Assembly (NCBI GenBank): GCA_963778375.1 | Contig: CAVZTX010000005.1 | Coordinates: 62,001 to 126,000, forward strand | DNA: 64,000 nt | Direction of reading: 5' to 3' | Source: CAVZTX01 sp963778375 | GTDB taxonomy: Bacteria > Chloroflexota > Ktedonobacteria > Ktedonobacterales > Ktedonobacteraceae | Part shown: piece by piece, positions 25,996 to 34,934 of the stretch | How positions within the stretch are numbered: position 1 is the stretch's first letter | Layout: each line of letters starts with the position of its first letter | Position numbers and translations under genes: made by a program | The notes under the pieces: generated by a model | Told to the model about the DNA's origin: nothing | Database searches by the model: none | What the model saw: the letters and a program-made list of their open reading frames with translations, nothing else

Positions 25996-26025
25996 TTGCT
26001 AAATATCCGCATTGTAGATTACAAT
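25996..26025 (+). promoter_or_regulatory. Promoter candidate of the hemL-like gene
   Basis: TTGCTA at 25996-26001, 18 bases, TACAAT at 26020-26025, about 80 bases before the start codon at 26108. Confidence 0.4.
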
Positions 26026-26107
26026 GGTAGTGGTAGGAATTAACTATCCTAGGTGCCTTTCACCATCCTATTTTCTGCTGTGTCTGTTCTCTCGGAAAGG
26101 AATTTTT

Positions 26108-27482
26108 ATGCTTCAAGAACCCATCACGATCAGTCCCAAGCTTATAGAAGAAATTGTTGCGCGTGAGGAGACCGAGTTTCGGAAACGCACACCGAAGTCA
26201 CATGAGATTCATGAACGCGCAAAGGCATCATTACCTATGGGGGTTTCCAGTTCGTTTCAGGCGGTGCCTCCTTATCCACTGTTCATCAGTCGTGCAGAGA
26301 GCAGTCAGATTTGGGACTATGATGGCAACCAGTATACCGATTTCCATCTTGGCTTCGGGAGCTTGCTTGTTGGGCACTCGCATCCTGTACTGGTGGAGGC
26401 ATTGCGCGATCAGCTTGGGAAGGGCAGCCTATATTCGTTGCCCTGTTCTGATACAGTTTTCTTGGCAGAAGAGATGGTGAGACGGTTTGCACCGATTGAG
26501 CAGGTACGCTTCTGCAACTCAGGTACCGAGGCAACAATGGATGCGTTGCGTTTGGCTCGTGCTTTTGCGGGTCGCGATAAGATCGTGAAGATCGAGGGTT
26601 CGTATCATGGGCATCATGATACCGTTCTGATGAGTACCAAGCCGTCTGCCGAGGCCGCTGGACCGGCAGAGCGACCAAACACCGTTCCGGCATCAAAAGG
26701 TATTCCCGCGGATATCAAGAATAACACCATTATCGTTCCTTACAATGATGCGGAGGCGCTTGACCGTATTTTGACCGAGTATGAAAGCGAAGTGGCAGCA
26801 GTCATCACCGAAGCAGTGTTAATGAATGTAGGAATCATGCTGCCGGAGGATGGCTATCTCTCGAGTATCCGAGAGATTACGCGGCGGCATGGGGTATTGC
26901 TGATCTTCGATGAGGTGAAGACAGGTGTTACCGTTGCGCCTGGAGGTATCACTGAGATATACCCGGTTGAGCCAGATTTGATCTGTCTGGCGAAGTCTAT
27001 TGGGGGTGGGATGCCTATCGGTGCGTTTGGTGGCCGCGAGGAGATTATGCGTCATATCAATCACGAGGAGGTCATCCATCTCGGCACCTTCAACGGCAAT
27101 CCTATGTCGATGCGAGCGGGCCTGGTGACGCTTACGCAGCTTTTCACGCAGGAAGCGCATGCGCATGCCAATGATCTCTCGAAGCAGTTAGCGGACTCAT
27201 ATATAGGTGTCATTGAGGAGTTCGATATGCCGATGCATGTAGCTCCAGATTGGTGCTAAGGGGTGTGCGATGTTTCGGCACCAGCGTGCTCGTAACTATC
27301 GGGCGTGGTGGGAGATCGATATGCGCCTCTCCTATGCCTACTGGCTGTTCCTGGCGAATCGCGGCATTCTCTTTCCGCCGGGTTTCGACGACCAGTGGAC
27401 GGTTTCGATCCAGCACGCCCCGGCTGATATTGATCACCATGTGCATGTCTTCAATCAGTTTGTGAAGGAATTGACGAGGTAG
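26108..27482 (+). CDS. Class III aminotransferase of the HemL type, frameshifted near the end
   Basis: Resembles glutamate-1-semialdehyde 2,1-aminomutase: FCNSGTEATMDALRLARAF, KIEGSYHGHHDTVLMS, LLIFDEVKTG (Asp contacting PLP) and LICLAKSIGGGMPIGAFGG with the PLP lysine. The protein as read ends at 27259 (APDWC); an extra G at 27248 explains this, because the next frame gives IGAKGCAMFRHQRARNY and the C-terminal domain to 27482, 457 residues in all. HemL makes 5-aminolevulinate for haem, but many HemL-like enzymes act on other amino acids, and no hem genes are nearby, so I give no symbol. ATG at 26108 has AAAGGA upstream. Confidence 0.82.
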
Positions 27483-27498
27483 CAGTTTACAGCCAAAC

Positions 27499-27542
27499 TT
27501 TGTGCGATCAGGAGGCCGTAGACGATATCTCGATCGCACAAA
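27499..27542. terminator. Long perfect hairpin after the hemL-like gene
   Basis: TTTGTGCGATC (27499-27509) pairs perfectly with GATCGCACAAA (27532-27542) over 11 bp. There is no T run, so it may be a processing or stability hairpin instead of an intrinsic terminator. Confidence 0.45.
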
Positions 27543-27707
27543 CTTCGTTGTAGAGAGATGGAAATTTTGCGGATTGTTTGACGGGGTAGCCATATTTTGC
27601 TATATTTCTTAGGGTATCTCTATGTATCAACTATGATAACGTTAGGTATGTATACTGATTCTAAAGAGACGAAATGAAGCTCAATGTTATGGGCAGTCAG
27701 GGATCCT

Positions 27708-29402
27708 ATGTTACCTTTATCTGATAGTATGCAGACAATACAAAAACCTGTAGAGAATGCTAAAACTACTTCCCATGCTCCCATTAGCTCTCCACCCAAT
27801 AAGAGAAGACTTTTACAAGGACTCTCACCGTTCTGGCATGATCGCCTAATTGAAAGCGGTCTCGTTGTCTCGCTGGCGTTATATTATGTAGTCGGCAATG
27901 AGCACCTCGGTGTGGGGCGCATATTTCATTTAAATCCACTATTTTCTCTGCCATTCCTGTTGATCTTTGCAGCACTTTGCTGGTATCGCCCCTCTTTTGC
28001 TATCGCGTTATTGCCTCTGGCACTTCCATACTACCTGTTGCAAAAGACGGTGATTAGTCATTACTCTTTTAGTCTTGCCGAAATTGCCTTTGGAACGTGT
28101 CTTGTAGTGGCTCTGTTACAAATCGTGCTACTAGGGGGGAAATGGCACTATCGATTGTCCTGGCAAGAACTGCGAGATCGTTTGGGGTTATTTGCTCTCC
28201 CGATGCTCGTTTTCTTCCTGGCAGCGGCATTTTCAGTGGTTATAGCGTATGATCATACAGTGGCCTTGCGGGCACTGCGCGAGGAAGTATTTGATCCCCT
28301 AGTCTATCTGCTGCTTGCGATGTTCTGCCTGCGTTCGCGTCAGGATGTGGCACGTTTGCTGATTGCATTGTTGGGAACAGGCTTGATTGTGGCATTGATG
28401 GGCATGGCTCAATATTTCTTGTTTAGACATCAACTTGTCCTTGAGGCTGATGGCGTACGACGTGTACACGCTATGTATGGAAGTGCGAACAGTATTGGTC
28501 TACTCTTTGATTATGTTTTCCCGATTGGTCTAGCATTAGCAGTGGTAGGAGCACAAAAGAGCTTTGGGATTTTTCGCTCATGGTGGGCTCGCATCCTAGC
28601 CGTTGTGGTTTGTCTGCCTCTTTTGCTAGTGCTTTATTTGAGCCAGTCGCGTGGTGCCTGGATGGCTATTGCTGTCGCTGCCGTATTTATTGTCGCCCTT
28701 TCAATCCGCAACCGCAGGGTATTACTGGTAGCTGGAGTGATTTTTGGAATTGGGCTGGGCGTTTTCCTTGTGGTCTTTCATAGGTCAGTTGTTGCATTCA
28801 TCTTTGCGGATCATACCAGCACAAGTGGAGTTAGCACTGCGACGGTACGGGTCTACCTCTGGGAAAGCGCCCTGAGAATGATCCATGATCATTTCTTGTT
28901 TGGCGTTGGCATGGATAACTGGCTATGTTACTACAGTAGTAACAATATTTGTTCTATTCCAGCTCTGGTGAATCATCACTATTGGATTTTGCAGGATCCG
29001 GTAACACATGCTTCGACCGGTCTGGTGGATCAGCGGGATCTGTCGCATCCCCATAACATCTTTCTGCATGTGTGGGTGAGTATGGGCATCTTTGGTTTAT
29101 TGGCATTTATTGCCGTGCTGGTGCTCTTCTTCTGGCAGTTTGGCCGTATGCTGAGGCAGCTGCGATCTGCCGAGTTTAAAGGCAGTCCACATCTGGAGTG
29201 GATGACCATTGGTGTAGGTGCTGCTATGCTAGCTGCACTGGTTCAAGGCATGGTTGATAGCTCCTTCCTGGAGCAAGACCTGGCTTTCTGTTTCTGGATG
29301 CTTGTTGCCGCGCTCCTTCTGTTACGTTACCTTTCTGGAACTCCATGGAGGAGTTCCTTCCGCCAGAATCCTACAGGAACGATAACTGAATCTGTGGCTT
29401 AG
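27708..29402 (+). CDS. O-antigen ligase/polymerase-like membrane protein
   Basis: 564 residues with about 12 membrane segments and a large extracellular loop late in the protein (about 370-450). The loop is flanked by TVRVYLWESALRMIHDHFLFGVG and DLSHPHNIFLHVWVSMGIFGLLAFIAV, the pattern of the Wzy_C/WaaL family, where the Arg and His residues matter for glycan transfer. It probably links or polymerises a cell-surface polysaccharide. No glycosyltransferase genes are adjacent. ATG at 27708 has AGGG six bases upstream; an ATG at 27684 is possible. Confidence 0.82.
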   Translation: MLPLSDSMQTIQKPVENAKTTSHAPISSPPNKRRLLQGLSPFWHDRLIESGLVVSLALYYVVGNEHLGVGRIFHLNPLFSLPFLLIFAALCWYRPSFAIALLPLALPYYLLQKTVISHYSFSLAEIAFGTCLVVALLQIVLLGGKWHYRLSWQELRDRLGLFALPMLVFFLAAAFSVVIAYDHTVALRALREEVFDPLVYLLLAMFCLRSRQDVARLLIALLGTGLIVALMGMAQYFLFRHQLVLEADGVRRVHAMYGSANSIGLLFDYVFPIGLALAVVGAQKSFGIFRSWWARILAVVVCLPLLLVLYLSQSRGAWMAIAVAAVFIVALSIRNRRVLLVAGVIFGIGLGVFLVVFHRSVVAFIFADHTSTSGVSTATVRVYLWESALRMIHDHFLFGVGMDNWLCYYSSNNICSIPALVNHHYWILQDPVTHASTGLVDQRDLSHPHNIFLHVWVSMGIFGLLAFIAVLVLFFWQFGRMLRQLRSAEFKGSPHLEWMTIGVGAAMLAALVQGMVDSSFLEQDLAFCFWMLVAALLLLRYLSGTPWRSSFRQNPTGTITESVA

Positions 29403-29429
29403 TTCACACTATTGAGGCGAAATACTTCC

Positions 29430-29459
29430 TTGTTCTGCTCCCCTTGACTCAGCTATACT
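29430..29459 (+). promoter_or_regulatory. Promoter candidate of the DUF3307 gene
   Basis: TTGTTC at 29430-29435, 18 bases, TATACT at 29454-29459, about 35 bases before the start codon. Confidence 0.45.
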
Positions 29460-29494
29460 GAGGGTAGTAGTATGCTTAAAAAGGGAGGGCGTCG

Positions 29495-29809
29495 ATGTTA
29501 CTAGACATCCCGGTTTCTACCTTGTTTATCTGGTTAGCCTGCCACTTTGTGGGAGATTTTGCCTTTCAAAGCACATGGATGAGCGTGGAGAAAGGGAAAA
29601 GCTGGGAGGTCAACTTTTATCATTGCGCTACCTATACGGCTGTATTTGTGCTTTTTGCTCACCCATCGTATCTTGCCATCGTTATTTTATTCGGCACCCA
29701 CTTTGTTATTGATCCCCTCAAGTCTCGTTATAAGCTGATTGGTCCTATCTGGGTTGATCAGCTTTTACATATCATCACTATGTTGCTGATCTTGGGGCTT
29801 AAGATCTGA
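29495..29809 (+). CDS. DUF3307-family small membrane protein
   Basis: 104 residues with three or four hydrophobic helices. The family pattern is clear: CHFVGDFAFQSTWMSVEKGK, FYHCATYTAVFVLF and FGTHFVIDPLKSRYK, ending WVDQLLHIITMLLIL. DUF3307 proteins occur in bacteria and phages; function is not known. It has its own promoter and GGGAGGG upstream of the ATG. Confidence 0.83.
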   Translation: MLLDIPVSTLFIWLACHFVGDFAFQSTWMSVEKGKSWEVNFYHCATYTAVFVLFAHPSYLAIVILFGTHFVIDPLKSRYKLIGPIWVDQLLHIITMLLILGLKI

Positions 29810-30010
29810 TTCCTCTTGCATTATTCCCATCAATAGAGGCAGCATAGTACTTTTTGTTTCAAGAAGGATAACATTGTATCAAGGCGTACCGCGCTTTGAG
29901 CTTGTTAGGCGCATTGGCTCTCCTAAAATGTCTTCACACGCCGTTTAGTTCGATGTATTACCTATCCTAAATTGCGCTCATGGAGCGAAACTTGTTGTGG
30001 GGTGATTTCT

Positions 30011-32503
30011 ATGTCGAATCTTGAAGGCGTAATGCTGAGTGACTACCTTCTGATGCAATGTGTCAGTAAAGGGGGAGTGGCAGACGTGTATCGCGCTCGC
30101 CAAACAACGGGAGAAGGGAACTTTGAGGTAGCGGTGAAGATTTTCCGCCCAGGCTATGCTCAGCGCGAGTCCTTCCGTGATTACTTTATGACCGAGGCAG
30201 AAAAAATCGGCCAGTTTGACCATCCAAATATTTTGCCATTTCTCGAATTTGGCGAGGGTGAAGATCTGCTTTATACGGTGACGCCGTTTGTGGGCACTGG
30301 TACGCTTGATGACTTGATGAATCGGGTGGGTGGGAAATTTTCGGCGATGCAGGCGTTGCCCATTATGCAACAATTGTGTGACGCGGTACAGTACGCGCAC
30401 GACCGCGATGTTATTCATGGGAACATTAAACCCTCAAATATATTTGTAGCGGGGGATGGCCGGATGCTCCTCTCCGATTTCGGTATTGTACGGCGTTACG
30501 ATGATAGCCAGCAGTCGCTCACACGCATCGGATGGGGATCAGCGGAATATGCCGCACCCGAGCAATCGTTGGGAGTGTTGAGGCGTTCAAGCGATATCTA
30601 TACGTTAGGTGTACTTCTCTTTCGTATCCTGACGGGACATCCCCCTTTTACGGGTCAAACGCCTGTCGAAGTCCTGCTCAAACATGTGCGGCAGCAGGCA
30701 CCATCAGCACGTTTATTCGAGTCGACTATTTCGGATCCCGTTGATGACGTGCTGCGTGTAGCTATGCAGAAACGTTCAGATGATCGTTTTGCCACGGCTG
30801 AAGAGTTGAGTAATGCGTTACTGGCAGCGGTTACAGTCGCTCCTGTCGCTTCTCCTGTGGCAAAGGCTATCTCGATGCCGATGCAGCAATTTGCATCCCC
30901 TCAAACGCATTCGCTGTCCGATCCGCTGACTCCCATACCGGCGCATATCGCACTTACCCCGCCTGCATTCATGCCTCCAGCACCTGCGGAACAAGTAGGG
31001 GTTTGGTCACCTCCTTCAGAAACCAGTTCTAAGGAGAGCACCTATGCTCCTCTGAATGACACTCCTATGCAACCACCTCCACTCGTTACTCGCCCTCTGA
31101 TCGGAGATGAAGATAATTTGCCTGAAGTGACTGACCAACAGAAGAAAATTTCCCAGCTAGAAGGAGAGGATGCAGGAACTCATATGTTCTGGTCGGCGGG
31201 TCCTGTTGAGTGGTCGCCATTGGGGAGTGTGTCTGAAAGTGCTCCATCGTTAACAGCCGATGAGTACCTGCGTAGTAAGCCGATAGCGACAGAGGTCCCA
31301 CCGACCCCAATACCACCAGCGCCACAAGTATCGCCAACGCCCCTAATACCTCCATTGCCACCGGAGCAGCGCGATAGTAAGGATCAAAAGACCTCCACTT
31401 CGCGATTGAAAAAGTGGCTGCCGATCATTGTTGTGATCTTGCTCTTGCTGGGATTACTGGGTGCACTGCTCTCTTCGTTCTTCTATTCAAGCGGGCCTTC
31501 CAACAATGGCTCACATCGAAGCATACCTGCTGGTTCGGTTGTGAATGCTGCAGGTGTTACCGTAACAGCGGCGACTTCCCCTACAAATGTAGGGACAGCT
31601 ACGTCCGTTACAAAGGGAACGGCGACCAGCGCCCCTACAGTGATTGCTACTCGGCCTGCACCCACCACTCCTACACCGACACCTGTACCAACGGCTCCTC
31701 CTGTGCCAGCCTTTGCCTGTACAACTGGCTCAGTCACACTAGATGGGTCAGATAATTTCCAGCCTGCTATTGCGCAACTGGCAAACGACTATAACGGCCA
31801 GTGTTCAGGTACGGGAAATTTTACAATAAATACAGATGGCAGTGTTGGCGGCCTGAATGCTGTAACGAGTGGTAGTGCGGGTCTCGCTTATTCCGATCTC
31901 ACGTCCGCTGGGCGCCCAACACTGGTGAATTATCAGGTGGCCGGATTGATCTATGCCGTGATCGTGAATAGCGATGCCCAGATAACAAAACTGACCAGCG
32001 CACAGTTGCGGGGTATCTATACAGGTACCTTTACCAACTGGTCGCAGGTTGGCGGCTCGAATGAACCTATTGTGATTATCACTCGTGCCTCTGGTTCGGA
32101 GATTCGTGCGATTTTCGAGTCATATGTGCTGAAAGGGATTGGGCAAACAGTGAGTGGAATATCGAATCAGCCCGATGCGAACGGTTCAGCGGTGAGCAAT
32201 GTTGTGAATATAAGCGGGGCAATTAGCTACGTGCCATTGGCTGCCGTTCCGACTAGTGAGGTACAGACGATTGCCATTGATGGAGTAAGCCCTAGTGCAG
32301 ACTCCGTTGACAATGGAACCTATTCTTTCTGGAATATTGAGCATCTTTATAGCAATTCGGTTGCTACGGGCCTGGCATTATCGTTTATCAGTTTCTTTTC
32401 AACGTCTACAGGAGCAGACGATCTTGCTAGCTTTGGGGCTGTGCCTATTAAGGATATAGCGCAAGCTGTGCGGAGCAGCCATATGCCCGGACCAGTGGTG
32501 TAG
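30011..32503 (+). CDS. Receptor 1: kinase-like domain fused to PstS-like extracellular domain
   Basis: 830 residues. Cytosolic Ser/Thr kinase fold (about 10-275): glycine loop CVSKGGVADVYRAR, VAVK with Lys43, catalytic loop HGNIKPSN with Asn138 in place of the catalytic Asp, intact DFG (156-158), APEQ and DIYTLGVLLFRILTG. A Pro/Ser-rich stretch, one membrane helix (about 467-490) and a Thr/Pro linker lead to an extracellular phosphate-binding-protein-like domain (about 567-828) with TSAQLRGIYTGTFTNWSQVG and VIITRASGSEIRAIFE. It probably senses an anion or another ligand outside. Whether it phosphorylates is doubtful because of Asn138. ATG at 30011 is preferred over one 13 codons earlier. First of three tandem paralogues. 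Confidence 0.88.
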   Translation: MSNLEGVMLSDYLLMQCVSKGGVADVYRARQTTGEGNFEVAVKIFRPGYAQRESFRDYFMTEAEKIGQFDHPNILPFLEFGEGEDLLYTVTPFVGTGTLDDLMNRVGGKFSAMQALPIMQQLCDAVQYAHDRDVIHGNIKPSNIFVAGDGRMLLSDFGIVRRYDDSQQSLTRIGWGSAEYAAPEQSLGVLRRSSDIYTLGVLLFRILTGHPPFTGQTPVEVLLKHVRQQAPSARLFESTISDPVDDVLRVAMQKRSDDRFATAEELSNALLAAVTVAPVASPVAKAISMPMQQFASPQTHSLSDPLTPIPAHIALTPPAFMPPAPAEQVGVWSPPSETSSKESTYAPLNDTPMQPPPLVTRPLIGDEDNLPEVTDQQKKISQLEGEDAGTHMFWSAGPVEWSPLGSVSESAPSLTADEYLRSKPIATEVPPTPIPPAPQVSPTPLIPPLPPEQRDSKDQKTSTSRLKKWLPIIVVILLLLGLLGALLSSFFYSSGPSNNGSHRSIPAGSVVNAAGVTVTAATSPTNVGTATSVTKGTATSAPTVIATRPAPTTPTPTPVPTAPPVPAFACTTGSVTLDGSDNFQPAIAQLANDYNGQCSGTGNFTINTDGSVGGLNAVTSGSAGLAYSDLTSAGRPTLVNYQVAGLIYAVIVNSDAQITKLTSAQLRGIYTGTFTNWSQVGGSNEPIVIITRASGSEIRAIFESYVLKGIGQTVSGISNQPDANGSAVSNVVNISGAISYVPLAAVPTSEVQTIAIDGVSPSADSVDNGTYSFWNIEHLYSNSVATGLALSFISFFSTSTGADDLASFGAVPIKDIAQAVRSSHMPGPVV

Positions 32504-32570
32504 ATATGTTTGAGTACTAGACTGTGTGGGCACAATAGGTTGTGCTCGTAATATACGTGAGAGGGAAGAT

Positions 32571-34620
32571 ATGGCAGAACTTGCTGGGGTGATGGTAGGA
32601 AATTATTTTTTACTTGAGTGTCTGGGACGAGAGGGTATGGTGGAAACCTATCGTGCGCGGCCTACCACACGAGGTGGTTACGATGTAGTGCTGCGCATAT
32701 TTCGACCACAGTTTCCTGATCCGGTAGAGTTCCACGAGCATTTTGCCTCCGAGGTAGAAAAGGTATGGCGTTGTCATCATACGCATGTTCAGCCATTGCT
32801 CGAATTTGGTGCGGGCGATGGACTGCTTTATAGCGCAACGCTCTTTTCGGAAGAGGAGACATTAGCACAGCATTTAGAGCGGCAGCAGGATAGTATTCTG
32901 CCAATTGCTTTGGTGGTACGGTTTGTGACGCAGCTCTGCGCCGCGTTGCAATACATCCACGATCACGATATTGTGCATGGCAATATCCAGCCCAGTAGTG
33001 TTCTGCTGCGTGATGAAGACGACATCTTGCTCACGAACTTTGGTATGAAGCATGCCTATCAAGAAGGTGAGCCGATGGTGGCGCAGGTTGATGAAGGAAA
33101 TCCCGCCTATACTGCACCGGAACAAGTCGTGGGTATGTTATCGGCGGCGAGCGATATTTATGCGGTGGGAGTGCTGCTCTTTCGCCTGTTGGGTGGTTGT
33201 CTGCCCTACGACGGTGAGAGTGCCGGTGAAATTGCGCTCAAGCATGCGAATGAACCTATCCCCTCATTACGGAACCTGCGACCAGAACTGCCAGAAGCAT
33301 TGGAGCTTGTTGTACGTGTAGCGCTCGCTAAGACTCCTGCCGCTCGTTTCCCAAGCGCGGCAGCCCTTGCGGAAGCTCTGCTCGCCGCAGTTTCACCGGA
33401 TGCTCCTAAGATCATTTCTGTTCCACCACAGCGCCGCGTGAATGTCACGTCCCGCCGCACCTCCTTTACCTGGACACGCGCTCTTTCATTGCTTACGCTC
33501 GGCTTGCTGCTGTTCGGGTTGGGAAGTACCTTGTTCTTTATCTCCTCTTTGCCAAGGCATATTGGTGATTTAATAAGTCTACCGTTTCAAGGAGGAAATC
33601 AATCAGGGCTAGTGGTAAGTTCTACCTCGCCAAGTTCTGCGCCTTCTACTACAACGCGGCGGACGGTTACTACAACAAATGGAGGTCTCCTACCCACAGT
33701 GGTTGTTGGCCCAGGGCTACCCGGTCGTCACCCAACTCCTGTGGAGGGTCAAACGCCAGTGCCGACTGTAATTGGTACCGTTCCAACCAATCCTACTGTT
33801 ACGCCAATTGGCGCAACCCCCGTTCCTCCAATTTGTACCCCTGGATCACTCTCTATGGATGGGTCGGCGAATCTAGAGCCACTTCTTCAGCAGATCGATA
33901 GCGACTATCAAGCTCAATGTGCGGGGATGTCGATTTTTCTGCGGGAAGATGGCAGCCGCCCTGGCATCAAATTGTTGCAGCAAGGGGCAGTTGATGTCGC
34001 AGATTCCGACTTAACCGCTAATCCTGCTTTGAACTTAACCGATCACCCAATGGCAGCATTGCTTTATGCCGTCATCGTCAATTCTGATGTGCAGATAGGT
34101 GATGTAAGCAGCACGAATCTACAAGCGATTTATCGAGGGCAAGTCACGAACTGGGCACAGGTAGGTGGTCCGAATGAAGCAATTACAGTGATTCTTCGCC
34201 CACCCAGCCAGGCCGTTGCTGCTATTTTCCGCGCATTTGTGCTGCAAGGGGTATCGGAGCATGTAGCAGGGATACAGATAAAGAAGGATGATCCAAATCT
34301 GGTGGCACAGACGGTTGCTCAAACGCCAGGCGCAATTGCCTATGTACCACTGGTGGTAGCGGAAGAGTCAAATTTGCCGGTAGTAGCCATCGATGGAGTG
34401 TTCCCCAGCACACAAGCCTTGCTCTCGGGAACATATTCGTTCTGGAGCGTTGAGCATCTTTATACTGAGGGTGATGGTACAGCACAAGCGCAAGCATATA
34501 TACAGTTCTTTAGTAGCCCCCAGGAACAGAATAGTCATGTCACAATTTGGTGCGGTACCCGTCAGCGCGGTTTCCCAGGACATCCTGGCATCTCATCTGC
34601 CAGGGCCAGAAGCCAACTAG
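32571..34620 (+). CDS. Receptor 2: pseudokinase fused to PstS-like extracellular domain, frameshifted at the end
   Basis: Same plan as receptor 1, 50 bases downstream. The kinase fold (about 10-280) has lost several key residues: VVLR (Arg42 for Lys), HGNIQPSS (Asn138 for Asp, Gln140 for Lys, Ser for Asn) and NFG for DFG. It should be a pseudokinase. One membrane helix (about 302-326), a Thr/Pro linker, then the PstS-like domain (about 420-680) with TNLQAIYRGQVTNWAQVGG. An extra A at 34533 derails the last residues; the next frame gives VMSQFGAVPVSAVSQDILAS and stops at 34620, matching the receptor 1 end (SFGAVPIKDIAQAV). As read, an unrelated tail runs to 34736. GAGGGAAG precedes the ATG. 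Confidence 0.87.
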
Positions 34621-34723
34621 CAAGAGGTAATCCCCCATATGTCCTAGTCCCTTTGACAGCGGCTCATTCTTCAGGCAATCTTAAATCAGCAAATACACAA
34701 GGTTTCTCCGTTAATTGCATCGT

Positions 34724-34808
34724 ACTTCCGCACTAAAGGGGTGTAGGGAGGCGAAGCTATCTGCATGGGGTGCGGAAGTGTCCCCAAACATGTTTTTTCT
34801 TTTTTTCG
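34724..34808 (+). terminator. Terminator-like hairpin after receptor 2; rest of the gap
   Basis: ACTTCCGCAC (34724-34733) pairs with GTGCGGAAGT (34770-34779), 10 bp with a 36-base loop, followed by a T-rich run (34792-34807). It lies in a 314-base gap between receptors 2 and 3. The rest of this gap shows no further gene or clear signal. Confidence 0.5.
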
Positions 34809-34934
34809 CCGCCGAAGGCAGCTGTGACGAGTGAATGTTTAGATATATCCAAGCTGGCTTATTAAATGGTGTGAGTTGTAGTAGTCCCTGCATGAGCAAG
34901 CTGAAGCAGACAGCAGAAATTTCGGAGAACAGAT

